NCBI GenBank assembly: GCA_003049485.1
Contig: PYST01000306.1
Location: 1-46,382 of the forward strand
Direction of reading: 5' to 3'
Source of the DNA: Ophioceras dolichostomum
Taxonomy: Eukaryota; Ascomycota; Sordariomycetes; Magnaporthales; Ophioceraceae
Length of the DNA stretch: 46,382 bases
The notes below the pieces were generated by a model. That model was not told the origin of the DNA, did not search any database, and was given only the letters and a program-made list of their open reading frames with translations. Positions 31,211 through 44,700 of the stretch are shown piece after piece. The translations under genes were made by a program, and so were the position numbers. Each line of letters opens with the position of its first letter. Within the stretch, counting starts at the first letter, position 1.

Positions 31211-34200
31211 CGTGAGCGAGGTGTGTCGCTTGCCTGGGTAGGTAGGTAGTTATGTACCGTGTAGCATATAAGTAACCCCGTGCTTCTTCTACCCGGCCCG
31301 TATAGGTAAGGTAGTAGGCACACCTAGGGTAGGCAGGTATCTTCTTTTTGAGTTCGACTCTTCTCGCCCCTTTTCGCGATTGTTAGTACTTCGGTGTGCG
31401 CGTGGGTTTTGCACGTGGAAGTCAGCCGGTGTCAGTCAGCGAGGGTCCGCCTCGAATCTCGTGCTGGAGTCTAGAAAAAGCACGTCGCCTGGTCTCAAGC
31501 TTGAACAGTGTGTAGAACGGCGAAGGGAGGAGCTTGGGGCTGAAGTTTTGGTTCGTTGTAATTTTGTACGTTCCTGAAGATTGGGGTTTGGGTTTCTGCC
31601 ATGCTTCCTCGGTCTCGTATTTCTTTGAAGTGGTGGTGGTTGGTGTCCCCTGATGTGAAGATGCCGAGGTATAACAGGGAGGGGTGGTTGTTCCTACTGC
31701 AGCCTTTTTTCTTCTTTTTATTTTTTTTAATTCTTTATACATCCAAATAAAGGTATCCGGGCTCATTTTGCGTCGATTTATTACTGTTTGCATACTCCCG
31801 AGTTGTTCAACGCTCCTAAGTTGGAGGTATCAAGAAGATGCAGAAATGCCGGGTGAAATACATTTGAGACCTTGTCCATCATGGGTGGAGTGGGGTATGC
31901 CGACGTGTACATACCTTGCCTACTAGCTAGCCGTGTTGAAGCGGCACTATACCACTCGCTACCTATGTCTGTGTCTTCGGCATGCTCCCCAATGACGCAG
32001 TGTGACTGATCCCTAGCCCTTGATTTTTTTATACTGGCTCCTGAATAAGGAGCTCACTGCGAACAAGTTGCCAAAGCCAAGGATCGGGCGAGAGGTATCA
32101 CGTCGGCTCAGAGCTTTGCAGGGTTCAAACTCCATAACGGTGAAAGAAGGCATCTGAGCTGTTCCTGACCTCGGAAAGGTTATAATTCTCCAATAAATCC
32201 CTTCTCAAACTATCATAAGTCTGCTCCCCATAATATGTGACCCCATCATCACGGTTCCGGGGTCCGGCTCTCCTTCGTTTAGAGAGCAATCCCTTCTGGA
32301 GCTTACTGCAATCGGGTCAAGAGAGGTCTCGGCTGATGGTTGCTGAGTGTGACTACGAAGGTCGGGTCATCTCTGCTGCCTCGAACCAACTAACCTCTGG
32401 TAGCTTCCGAGCCTTCGAGCTTCTTGGGAAGGACTCCGTTAGTTGGGCACATGGCCACGGAGTCCGAGCAATGAAACAGTGTATGTCCTGCTGCAGATCT
32501 GCCGTGTCCACACAGCCGGGGGGCCGGTGGAATGGCAGCGGGGGATCACCGGAGGCGTAGGTGTGGAAAACGAAAGAGTGGGAAATCCGTTCATATCAGA
32601 TGTAAGTACCCGGCACTGCAGCGTTCACCGACCAGCTCGCCTGTTTTGTGTGACGAACCCTCATGTTGCCCAAGAGACAGAGATGTCATGTGGCGCTGAG
32701 AGCTGGGATATGAGAGATGAGGCAACGGCTCGGACCGTCTCGCCAAGCTCTGTGTGTGGCTGGTCCGTTGGTCTGGGTGGCAGTGAGCGACCTCCGCTGT
32801 TCCGGGCTCCGGATTGTCCGGCACGATCGATCGCTCGCTTCCCTTTCTCGATCCCTCCAGGGGGCTCTCCTGGCTCGTTTTGACCCTTGGTCTGGAGATG
32901 GAAATCAACCGCATGGCTCGACGGTGGTGGCGGCAACACAAAACACAGGGAACAGAGAAAAAAAAGGCTCAGAAAGCTGAAGACTCATTTAACTCACCGG
33001 TTCGGTCTCACTTGCATAGAGTAGGAACCCTAAAAGAGGTCGCACAGGCTGAGACTCTTGGGGCGAGACAAGACGGGAAGGAAAGCGGCGGGGACCAGAC
33101 GATTACGCCCGCCCCCAAGTAGCGAAGACGCACGAGAATGGCTGGGAGGGGAGGTTGGCTGTGAGAGGTTAAATCGTGCTGCCTGGCGCGCTTCCTTTCT
33201 CCTTTCCTGGCACTCTCTTCGGGTGCCGGGAATGCTCCAGTACGTAGGATGAGGAGGACACGACCCGGGAATGATAGGTGGTGAGTCGTCGACACTCGAC
33301 AGCACATTACGATACCACTTGTATTAATAGGGGGCAGGCCGGCAGCTAGTGGTATAAAGGTTGTAGGCAGGAAGGCAGGAAGGCAGGAGGAGGAAGAGGA
33401 AGAGGACAGGGGGCGAAAGGGTTTTCGGGGCAACACCGCAACACCGCAACACCGCGCCAGACGTGGCCACCAGAATGTCTTACTCATGCACTCATAATTC
33501 GTTCGGCTCCTATTTCCAGTCCCGCTTGGGCTACGTAGTTGTAACAACATATGTGCCGTTGCCGATGTGGCATGGGCTGCGGAGGCCGGGCGAGGGCGGG
33601 GCCAAAAGATGAGAACTCAATTATCAATGATTTGGTGTGTCGAGGATGTAAAAGCTTTTCAGGTCAGTCAGTCGTGGCAATGAATTCCTGGGGGTTGGGC
33701 CTGAAGTTCCGGCCAGTGAGAGCGGGGGTGAGATCGTGGCCCATAGTTGGGGCCAAAAAAAAGGGTTCAGAAGGAATAGAAAAAATTAAAAAAGAAAAAG
33801 AGATTGGGAGAGACGGAGAGAAAGAGGGAGAGAGAGACTGGAAAGAACTGGGGACTGGACGCGGGGCTTCGACTTGAAATTTGGGCTCCAAACCGATATC
33901 GTCCATGGACGAGTGAACGGGCTCGTTTTATTTCGTCGTTCATGTCCTCCTGCGCTGTACGCTCGTCACTCGTCAGGCGGCGTAATAGGGCATATATGAA
34001 GTTGGAGGTCGGAACAGACGCCGTTATAATCAGAACAGAGGCACATTGGTGTGGTGGTCGTCGGTGGAGAAAGCCAACGAAGCATGCACACCACATGTCT
34101 TCAACAGCAATTGTGGCTTTTTTTTTTTCTATTCTCTTCGGTAGGGGCTCCCGCCCGCAGCATGCATCTGTAGGTACCATCTAGGTCTGCACGATGTATC

Positions 34201-34926
34201 GTGTTGTGGATATCAAAGGTGGTGTCAGTGTGTGCTGCGCCCGTGTGTCGTTGACCCAAATATCAACTGTGCCTGCTGAGGCGCTGAGGCGAAGACGCGG
34301 CCGATTATGTTTGTTTTGGGTGTACCTTATGACAGGAGATGGGTAAGAACCGTACCTTACCTCCGTCGACCATGCCCATATATCCCTGTCATCGACGGTT
34401 CGACACATCGTCGAAACCACGGCGGCCAGAACGGCTAGTGGAGGAGCAGCAATCATCCAGAAGCGCCATTCGAAGCCGTCAATCGTTGGAGTCCTCTGAT
34501 TTCGTCGGCTGCCTGGGCCATTGGACTATTTTCGAACCCCAGCGAACGGTACCCGACTCCGAAGCGAGCGGCACCACTGGCAGCACAGGCATTAAAACGC
34601 AGCGCTACCGCTGGAACCACTAAAGAACTGGAAGGGGGGGAAAAGGGTCGCTGTCTGGTGTGCCGCACCTCCATCGACTCGCTACGCTGCGAATCACCGT
34701 GCACTCTGGGCGAGGACACTGTCTCCACCCTCCAGCCTAACTTTTAACAGCAACCTCTGGTCGCCGTCCGCACCTGCGGTGCCAACCCTCCGGACCTCAA
34801 CCTGTGCTCAACGCTGCTCAACACATCAGTCCCCTCGAGTTCGACCGACCGACCGACCGACCGACCGACCGACCGATCTGCCCGCCCGTCGACGCCCTCT
34901 CGCAACGCTCGACAGCCGAGGACACG
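31211..34926. other. 3.7-kb gene-free region (head-to-head promoters)
   Basis: This lies between the isomerase and Boi starts. Open frames such as 32237-32560, 32443-32883 and 33008-33550 have no domains and are mutually overlapping. Repeats include a ggcaggaa/ggagga run near 33365-33405, three caacaccg units near 33430-33455, and a GACC tract just before the Boi start. A tRNA B-box-like ggttcaaactcc at about 32118 has no matching arms. I see no gene I can defend. Confidence 0.6.
34843..34876 (+). repeat. (GACC)8 tetranucleotide repeat
   Basis: A perfect gacc tract of about 34 nt ends 50 nt before the Boi start codon, so it probably lies in the 5' leader. Length polymorphism is expected. Confidence 0.95.
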
Positions 34927-37900
34927 ATGGCCGCGCAAGGGACGACGGACACCCAGGCCGCGCCTGCGAGGCCTGAGGTGGGCGAAATATTGCTCGTAAT
35001 TCGTGAGTCGTGTCTCGCCCGCCCGTGGTGATGTTGATGTTTTCGGCGCCGCTTGCCTCCCCCCACAATCCTCAGTCGTGGGGAATCGGTGCTGGCCGGA
35101 CCGACAACGACGACAACGACGACTACACCCGCACGCGACGACACAGCGCTTCACTCTTTTTCCTGTCTGCCTGTGTGAAGCGCGAGTGCAGACCTCGTTG
35201 GCCCAAGAAAAGAAGAACATAAGAGCATATCACTGACTCCTGACTTGCTTTGCAGACGACTTTCAGGCGCGCAGCTCGGACGAATTGACTCTGACCAAGG
35301 GTGACCGTGTGGAATTGATTGAAAGAGACGATGAGTTTGGTGACGGGTGGTTCCTGGGGAAGCATGTGGTCAATGGAAACAGCGGCCTCTTTCCGGAGGG
35401 TGAGTCCCGTCTCCCTCTCCCGTGTTGCTCTGCCCTCTCGCTCGTGGCTCTGCCTCACTTCACTTGTGTGGAGGGAGGGCTCGCTGGTTCGATTCATTCC
35501 AGCCCGGACGCCAACGACCACCTCCCCTCCTGTCCAACCGCCCTCGCCCCAGCCTGTTGGTCTCTGCCGCCGTCATGAGAGCTTGAAAATGATGTTTGTG
35601 GCATCTGACTGACTCTGGCTAATCGATTGCTTGGTTCTCGACAGTGTACACAAGACCAGCCCCAAAAGGCACCCTCATGACGAGTCCTCAATCGCCCACA
35701 GTGAACAAGCCAATGCCCCTACTCCCTGTTCAGCCTGCTGCCCAGCCAGAACCAGACAAAGTCCAGGTCCCCGAGGCCGCCACCAAGGAAATGGAGGAAG
35801 CCCTTCCCGGAGCCAACACTGCACCTGCCACTGTTGCTGCGGCGGTTCCGACTCCGGTGATGGCGTCAACTGCCGACTCGAAGCCCTCCCCCGCGATAGT
35901 CTCACCGAAGCCGATTTCCACCCCGATGACGCTCCCGCTCAGCTCTTTCAAGGTGCCAACAACGTCTTCGGCTCCGTCTCCGCCGGTTTCATTGTACACC
36001 AACAAGAGTTTGCCTCCGCTAGGATCCGCCATCGCGGGCTCTGGCATTTCCCGCCTCACCTCCGGGCAGGACAGCCATGTTCTGCACGAGACGCTGAACG
36101 TTATAGACGAACACATCACGGAGACATTACGATCCACACCGAGCAATGGACTGCCCACCGCCACGGACTCCGGCAGCGAGTACAGCTCCCACATGGACCC
36201 CCGCATGTCCTACATCCAGGGAGAGGAGACGGACGAGGAGGAAGAAGGAGGCCACACACGGAGCGAGGTCGAAGCCTGGACGGCCGACGAGGTGGCCGAG
36301 TATCTTTTCACTTCAGGCATTGAGAAGCAACACTGCGAGGTTTTCAGGGACCAGGAAATCACGGGCGAGGTGCTGTTGGGGATGGACCAGACGTCGATTT
36401 TCATCAAGGCCTTCGACTTGGGGTCCGTCGGCCGCCGCCTAAAAACGTGGCAGAGAATTAAGGCGCTACAGGACGAAGTCAACGGACAGGGGCTGGCGAC
36501 GCGCAGGACGACGCAGACCTACGGCAGCGAGGTTGGATCGGACGACGCCAGAAGAGGCAATCGGAGCAGGACAAACACGCTCACATTGACGATGGGCGGT
36601 GGAGCCGGAGCCGGAGCATCGTCGACCTTCAACAAACGGAGGTCGGTGAGTGTGAGCCAAACGCCACAGCTCGGCCCCCTTGAGCCCGTGTCTCCCGTGT
36701 CTCCCGTATCGCCTGTGTCTCCCACCAGCGCCAGGCTGGCCGGATCCCACGAAAAGCGGCCATCCGCTGCATCAATCCGCGAGTTGAACCATTCACGTCG
36801 CCACTCCTCGACGGATTTCCGTCTGACAGGCTCCGCCATCCGCACTACTCCCTCCACCACCACACCGAAACTACCAACGAGCGGCACATACCCGCCCACT
36901 GAATCCTCTCATCATAAAAAGCAGCCCTCTTTCGATCGAAACTGGACGCTCGGGAGCGCGACTGCTTCTTCTACATCCGCCTTCACCACCCCGCGACCGC
37001 TTTCTTCCGCCGGATTTCATCAGGACCTGCTGGTCGCGTCCGAAAACAACCTCCAGGATTCCGCTGTCGACCTCGATCGTGGCTACTTCTCATCAACAGA
37101 CGCTGACGGCCGCCGACGTAACGTGCTTAAGAAGCGGGACAGCGTGCAGGCCCAACACTCGAGGAACAACTCGCGTAGTCACCAGTCTACTCACTCGCGA
37201 AGCAACAGTTACGCCGAAGAGCAGCGTGTGCGTAGTGCCACCGCGCTCACCAGGCACTCACGCTTCGGCAGCGTCAATTCAATTCGGGACCCGGCTGCCT
37301 CTCCCGCTGCCCAGAAGTACTACGGCTTGTCAGCGTCTTCGTCGGCGGGACCCCACCGCAGGACCGCGTCCACCAACACCACTGAATCGATCCGGCCGGT
37401 GCTCCCAGCCAAGGACGACCCGCCACCCACGGTCACCAAGCTCGATCCCCTCGACCAACCCGCCCGGCCGTCGCCGACATCGCCCGTCTCTCCCGCTCAC
37501 CGGCAAGGCATGCATGTCGATTTCTTCTCGAGGCCGGGCATCAAGAGCCCGTCCTTCAGCCTCAGGGCCATCTCGGATGCCGTCACCGGCTCGGAGCGGG
37601 CAAAGATTGCGTCGCCGGTCGACTCGTCCCTTAAGGACTCGCCCATGCAATCTCCAGCCAGGACGGGGTCTAGTACGCCCTCTGCTGGCCCCAGCTTCGA
37701 CCTTGACTCCCCCAACTCGAAAAGCCCCAGCACTGCGGCCACGGCGCCCTCGACACGCCCGGCCAAGAAAAAGAGCAAGAAGGAAACGAGCGCGTACCTG
37801 CGTGGCCTGCAGAAGGTCACGCCACGCGAGGCCATCGCCGATGCGGACTACAGCGGTTGGATGAAGAAGAAGAGTTCGAACCTGATGACAACATGGAAGC

Positions 37901-38592
37901 CGCGGCTGTTCGTCCTGAAGGGTCGGCGGCTGGCGTACTACTACTCGGAAGACGACGACCAGGAGAAGGGACTGATTGACATCTCGTTCCACCGCGTACT
38001 GCCGGCGGACAACGAGCGCTTGACCGGACTCCACGCCACGCTCACGGGCGCCTCTGCTACGCCGACCATCCCGGCAAACAGCGCCGTCCCGACTCTGGCT
38101 GCCACACAGGCCGAGAAGGACCCGACTGGTGGTGCCGACTCCATCTTCATCTTCAAACTCGTGCCTCCGAGGGCTGGGCTCTCGCGGGCGGTCAACTTCA
38201 CCAAGCCCATGGTGCACTACTTCGCCGTCCCCAACATCAAGCAGGGGAGGCTCTGGATGGCCGCGCTCATGAAGGCCACCATCGACCGCGACGACATGCA
38301 GCCGATCACGACCACCTACCAGCAGAAGACGATCTCCCTGGCTAAGGCCCGGCAGATGCGCCATCGGCCCCCGGCGCTGATGAACCTGGACGAGAAGATC
38401 GAAGACGCACCCGTGGACGACGAGAAGAGCGACCTACTCGACTCCAACGGCCTGGGCATCGTGATCGACGAGAAGGACAGTGGCGTATCGGGGCTGGAGA
38501 AGATGGGCTTGCACAAGGTCGAGAGCGCGCAGGGGCGGCATCTGCTCTTCCCGTTTGAGGCTAAGGATTCGAGCTTGCCGCAGAGCGCCTGA
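34927..38592 (+). CDS. Boi1/Boi2-like polarity scaffold (SH3, SAM, PH)
   Basis: Exons 34927-35002, 35256-35399 and 35645-38592; all junctions are phase 1, giving 1055 residues. An N-terminal SH3 domain (about 20-77: LLVIHDFQARSSDELTL, GDGWFLGKHV, GLFPEVYT) spans all three exons. After a Pro/Ser-rich linker a SAM domain follows (about 282-352: WTADEVAEYLFTSGI, DLGSVGRRLKTWQRI). Then comes a long Ser/Thr/Pro region with SPVSPVSP repeats and many RRxS-like sites, and a PH domain (about 807-957: GWMKKKSSNLMTTWKPRLFVLKG, then KQGRLWMAALMKATI). Boi proteins link Cdc42/Bem1 polarity and formins or exocyst to the plasma membrane at growing tips. The PH domain contains an insertion of roughly 35-40 residues. 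Architecture makes the assignment strong. Confidence 0.93.
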
Positions 38593-41500
38593 GTTTCTTC
38601 TTGTTGCACTGTTCGATTCAATACCCAATACTCAACAGATCTCTTATCTCTCTTTCTCTTTTTTTTTCTCTTCTCCTTCCTTCCTCTCGGAGCCCTGATG
38701 CTACCACCGGCCCTTTCGTCGGGAAAATATTTCCATCATTTTTGATCATACAAACTGTCACTAATTACCTCATATATATAATGCCATGTACACCGGGATG
38801 CACGAAGGGAAGAGGAGGGGACGGGATGGGGAGGCTAGCATTGATGAGGCGCACGATCGACCCGGGTATTTATGTTCCTTTGTGCTTTTCAGCTGCTCTT
38901 CCCCCCCTTGAGAAGAGGGGCGTACACCTTCTACGAGGTAGTCGGGTAGCCTGCCTCCTATCACAGCGTTCGCTCATTTCCTTGAAGTTTCTTTCATTTT
39001 GCTTCCTGTTCCTCTTTCAACGCCCTCTCTCTGTAGCCTTTACTTCCCTCGGCCAAGGGCAGTGGCTGGCCAGGTTGCGTGTGTATGAATGGAGGTGGAA
39101 AAAGGGAGTAGCGTGTGTGTACCTGTAATATCAAATGAGACGATGAAAAGGGATGAGAGAGGCCACGGAATCTCCCAGGACATGAAAGGGAAGGCCTGTA
39201 TTTTTTTTCTTATCCAATCCACATTTAAGTTCCTTTTTGGCTCGCTGCCTTTCGTCTCACACTCATTTTTTGTCCCTTTCTTCCCCTCCCTCCGCCTACT
39301 ACCCATTCCCCCGAGATATTCTGAGGTGTGAGTGTTTTGTTCTTTTGTAGAAGCTAGCTAGGTAGCAAGCAAGGAAGCAAGGAGGCAAGGAATCAAGGAC
39401 AGACAGACAAGAAATCTAACGGCGTCGTTCTGCATGTGTGCCGTTTCTGATAACGGAGACTCCGTTGAAGAACGGGAACGGGGCGACCTTACAGACGGAT
39501 CGTGGCAAGAAGGTTTGACGGCTGCCGTGGTGGCGTGACGGCCGGCGTCTTTCTGAAGGTTCGAACTCGTGAACAGTCCTGCAGGTCTTGATTAGTGCCT
39601 CAGGACACCGGGTACGGCGAGAAATCTGTGGTCATCAACGAACTTTGGAGCCAGCTGGTCGGGAGCGACAGGGAGAGCGGCAGGGGCGAGCGGGGGAACA
39701 GCGGGACGGTGCTGCTCGCTAGGTCCTACAGTATTAGGTGCGGTTTCGATGCCGCGTCAAACTGACTCGCCCTCTGTTGATTTCCAAAGACCCTGATTAC
39801 CTATGTAGGGACACCGATTTCCTCTTTTCGACGTTCGTGTTTCCCAACTCCCGAAAGAAGTCCGGTAGAACATTGAGGATCGTGAAGGGCCGAGGCTTGG
39901 CATTTGTATCAGCGAGAGGAGCAGCTAGTAATGGCGTTCTTGGCACCGACGTCCCGCTGACTGTTTCCTTGGAGCCTTGGCGCGGAGCATCCCGCAGGAC
40001 TACGAAATATGGGATAGAGATGTACACCGTCCATTGTCCCTCGCGCTACCACTACTACTTTTGTAGCAGGAAGCACAATTTAGGCGGACACCGTAGGCCA
40101 GCCCTTAGACCAATCAGTTGTTGTATTGTTACCGTGCGAGAAACCTTTCGCGTGCACCTCTCCTACGTAGTAGCACTCTGTCATCCCAAACTGCGGCGGG
40201 ACTAGTCCAAGTAGGGGCGACGAAGCAAGGGGCTTGCCTCCTAGGCGGGCTACTAGGCGGGCTACTAGGCGGGCTGCTTGGCTGTGACTTGAAATCAAAC
40301 AATCCCAGCACTTGCCTAGAACGCGAAACCTAGCTAATGGCCAAGGAAGGAAAGCCCCAATGGACAGTGAGTGGGTGAGGAAGGAAGGAAAAAACAATGA
40401 TCTGCGATGCCGGCTGCCGTTTCGTTTCCCCCTCCCCAGTGGTGTTTCCCCGAGCCAACCGTGTTCCGTAGATCTCCTCCTGCCCTGTCTTGCTTCGAGA
40501 GCTTCAACCCTCGTCCCCTCCCGCTGCGGCCACCCTTCTTTTTGTGTGCCGCTTGTGTACTGCATCACCCCTGCCATTTTCGGGAGAGGACCCGGGGTCG
40601 AGAGTCCAGACTCGTCCATTTTGAATTTGGCATTTCTCATATTTTTTATTGTATTTCTTTTCTCTTCTTCTTCTGCTAACCTGCCGATCCGGGGCCGCCA
40701 GTCCGACGAGCCTGCCGTCCATTGGAGATTGATGACAATTGGCCCCATCGGTTGGTTCACACCTCTTCTCCATTATTCTGGTTCTGGTCTGGTCGGTCGC
40801 ACCCTTCCCCGTCCGGGCGCACTTTCCCATCATCCACGGTCGATCCATATCCAGATCCTCGGTGCTGCCGGTTCCTTGTCTTGTCCTTCCCCGCTCCGTC
40901 GTCTCTTTCTTCTCTTGCTTTCGGTCGCTCGTTGCTGCCTCTAGCCGAATCGCCCGCCTTGTTTTTGTTTTTTTTGTCCCTTGCGTTTTCCTTTCTCTCC
41001 TTCACCAGTCTGCGCCTCCTCCACCCGATCGGCAGTCGGCACCCTGCAACAATCCGAAGTCAGCAAGGGCGATCCCACCCTGGTGGGGGAAGTCGCGCAG
41101 GGCAGGGAAGCTCTTTTTTTTTTGTGCAACAGCAGAACCAATTCCCTCTTCCCTCGACGCCCTCGACAACCACACTGGAAGGCAGGAGAGGAGGCAGGCA
41201 GGAGGACTAGGAGGATCTCCTCGCTCGTTTGGGTATCACTACATACATCCGTTCAACGGCTTCAATTGCCTGATCACAGCCTCAACTTTTGAATACCTTA
41301 CCTATTGCCATCAGGTATTCACTTCATCATCTCTTCGTCCTAGCCGATTTCTTAAAGAGGCTTCGACTCTACAACTTCGTTTTATATACATACCTACCTA
41401 TCCACCTACCTCCTCACACCCTCCTATAAGAGTCGAACTACACGCCGAGGTCGCCCTTCGGGGAGGACTACAATATCTTCAGATAGTACCCTTTCGACCT

Positions 41501-41792
41501 CTCGATTATACGTATACGACCTGATCCGATCCGGAGGCTCTCGCCGCGAGTCTGCCACCATTCTCCTGTATCGCTCGCTCCGCGTCTTTCACTGTTCGAT
41601 TCTTCGATCTCTTTCGCCTCTCGCCCCTCGCCGGTCGCCTCATCGTCTGGGGGCTTCGACAGTTATACCTTCGGCATCTCCATCTTCCCCGTCCTGGCCA
41701 CGCCCCTTCGACATCCACGATACGCGGGTTGTAGAATGCCTCCCGTGCAGGACCAAACATCGGACCCCTGTCTCTAGCCCCAGTCTAGCGAC
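38593..41792. other. 3.2-kb intergenic region and Sln1 leader
   Basis: The Boi 3' flank is T-rich. Around 39355-39410 an aaggaagcaagg-like run occurs, and a 12-bp triple repeat lies at 40241-40276. From about 40400 the plus strand is C/T-rich with many short uORFs, which suggests a long leader for the kinase gene. The open frame 39738-40205 starts at GTG and has no domain. Nothing else is supported. Confidence 0.6.
40241..40276 (+). repeat. 12-bp tandem repeat, three copies
   Basis: The unit ctaggcgggcta occurs three times head to tail; the last ends g instead of a. It lies in non-coding DNA between Boi and Sln1. Confidence 0.95.
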
Positions 41793-44700
41793 ATGAGGAT
41801 AGCCATTCGAGAGCAGCTCGCGCTGCTAGTGATCTTGGCGACGCTTGTGGCTCTGGCGATCGTCGCGGTGCCCGTCTGGGTCTACGTTAACGACTTCGTC
41901 ACCGACGTCCAGCAGAATGCCCTCAGCCTGACTGCGTCACTCAAGGCGGCGCGCGTCGCGGCCGAGATTGACCTGATCCAGACTACCTGTCAAACAATCG
42001 CGACCAGGGTCTTGATCCAGCGCGCGATCCTCAGCTTCTACAACGGAACTAATACTCCCGCGATGTGGCAGATGGCCAAAGATGACATCCAGGTGGCCCT
42101 CAACGTGCCTGGATCGCCGAACTTGCTCCAGGCTCGACTCTTCTCTCGGAACTCATCTGGTTCGGCGGACGGCCTCATGAACGTGACAACTAAGGCTTAT
42201 CCGAACATAACGCTTCCGTACCCTTCCAGTGACGGTGGCGTCGCCACCTTGTCAGACACCCCCGATGGCTACCCGCCCACGCTGTATCCAAACATCACCT
42301 ACATCGACACGAACACGCCGAGCGAGATCTCGCCCGACACGAACGTCTTCCTTGCCATGGCCTTCCCGGATGTGCGGCTTACTAACCGTGGCCTCCTGTT
42401 GGGTCCGCTAATGGTGAACGAGACCTTCGCCATGGTGTCCCTCACCGTGCCAGTCAGGGCAAACACGAATAACCTCGTACTCGGCTACCTGACGCTCGTC
42501 GCCTCGGCAACGTCCCTCTTCAACATCCAGAGCTCTCAGGAAGGTCTGGGTCGCACAGGCATGACTCTTCTTGTCGGTCCTGACACGCAGTCAAATATGT
42601 TCAATCGGTCAGATCCGCCGAGTAGCCTCAACGGCTCCTATCAGATACCGGATATCGAGCTGTTCAAGCGACACATGGTGCACTTTGTGTTGCCCCCCAA
42701 TTCCACAAACCGATCACCAACCCGGCACTCGGCCCACACATTCAGTTCCGGCCGTTTTGACGCTCCTTTCCGCGTTGCCGACTACCCCCCAGTTGGCGAC
42801 AGCCTCATCTCGGTCTCCAAGGACGCCATCAACAACGCGGCCGCGAACCTATGGACCGACAACGAGCAAGGCTATCCCGTGTCTGTGGGGACGGCCCGGC
42901 CGCCAAATAGTTTTGTCGACTGGGTTATTGTTGTTGAGCAGGACAGAGATGAAGCCTTGGCCGCTATTAACACCCTTCGCAAAATCCTCTTGGGATGCAC
43001 ATTCGGCACAGCCGGCCTGATGGCCCTCATAGTCTTCCCCTGTGCGCATCTCAGCGTTCGGCCGATTCGGGAGCTCAAGGATGCAACTATGAAAAGCATC
43101 TCGCCGCCAGGGTACGCAGAGGACGTGCCAAATGGGGACGCCAGCTCGTCGCCCAGCTCGGGCTTGCTGTCCGCTCTGTCGGAGAAAGGATGGATCGCGG
43201 CTATCATCCGCAAGACACCCGGGCTGCGCTACCGCAGGAAGCGGCAGAGGTCCCAGCAGGACGAGGAAGCGTCCGTGCACAAGCGAGGCTTCAAGATACC
43301 TGGAAAGGTTCAGGTGCGGACTCACTTCGTGACAGACGAGTTGACCGAGCTCACGACCACGTTCAACGAGATGTCGGACGAGTTGCTCAAGCAGTACACG
43401 TCCCTGGACGCGAAGGTCGCAGCGCGGACTCGCGAGCTGGAGCACAGCAAGAAGGCGGCCGAGGCCGCAAACGAGAGCAAGACGTTGTTTATTGCCAACA
43501 TCTCGCACGAGTTGAAGACGCCGCTAAACGGCATCATGGGCATGGCCTCGGTCTGCATGGAGGAGACAAACCTCAGCAGTATCAAACCCTTGCTGAAGAC
43601 GCTCTATAGGTCGGGCGATCTCCTGCTGCACTTGCTGGAGGATCTCCTGAGCTTCTCGAAGAACCAGGTCGGCCACAGCATAACCCTGGAGGAGAAAGAA
43701 TTCCGGCTTGGCGAGATTCGCCACCAGTTGCTCTCGACGTTCGACAAGCAGGTGCGGGACAGCGGCACGCGCTTGACCGTCGACTATATCAGCCGGGAGC
43801 AGCAGATATTGGACGGGCTCCTCTCCAACGGCGGCCTGGGCTCCGAAGCGGACACTAAACTCCCTGCTCTAGGTCCGGTCGGTGGCGGCAGGCTGAAGGA
43901 CATGTGCGTGTGGGGCGACCAGCACCGAATCCTCCAGGTCATCATAAACCTGGTCAGCAACAGCCTCAAGTTCACTCCCGATGGCGGCCATGTGCAGTTG
44001 AGAATCCGTTGCCTCGGCGAGGCCGAACCTGCCGCCGGCGACGAGAGCCGCACTTCCACCATGTCTCAGTCGGGCACCTCCGCTCGCGCCTCCAAGACGC
44101 GCGGTAGGCTAGGGTCCGTGTCCATACATACGGCCAGCACTAAAGGTGTCAACGCGCCTGAACCCGCCTCGACGTCCACGCAGGAGCAGTATGGTGCTCT
44201 CTCCGGGACAGCCCTTTCCATCAACCCCACAGAGCCCAGAGCGGCGACGGCTCCGCGGGTTTCCATGAGGGAACGGTCACCTACGCCTCCTCCTCCAGGT
44301 GCTAAGACCTACCTGTTTGAATTTGAGGTTGAAGACACTGGCCCTGGCATCCCCGAGAATCTGCGCCACAAGGTGTTTGAACCTTTCGTCCAAGGTGATG
44401 TAGGCCTGAACAAGCGGTTCGGCGGCACCGGCTTGGGGTTGAGCATCTGCCAGCAGCTTGCTAGTCTGATGAACGGAACCATCCAGCTGAAGAGCACCGT
44501 CGGAGTCGGCTCAACATTCACATTGTGCATACCACTCAAATACGTCCGAGACAGGTGCGTCGCTAACTACCTACCTCTACCTATCGCCTTGCCCATCACC
44601 CACCCCTCTTGATCCCGTAGGTTGCTTCACTACCCAGCTTACTAAACTTGCTTCTCTCTGCAGGCCCGGAAGTACATCGTCGAGCAGCATAGTCTCCAGA

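Noticed and set aside
32100..32150. tRNA-like B box (ggttcaaactcc)
   Set aside because: No A box, acceptor stem or anticodon arm could be matched nearby, and the B box itself deviates from consensus.
37330..38364. 344-codon minus-strand ORF opposite Boi
   Set aside because: Shadow of the PH-containing exon; composition is that of a reverse-complemented GC-rich gene.
39738..40205. 155-codon plus-strand ORF
   Set aside because: Starts at GTG, no ATG-based model, no domain, and lies in repeat-bearing spacer DNA.
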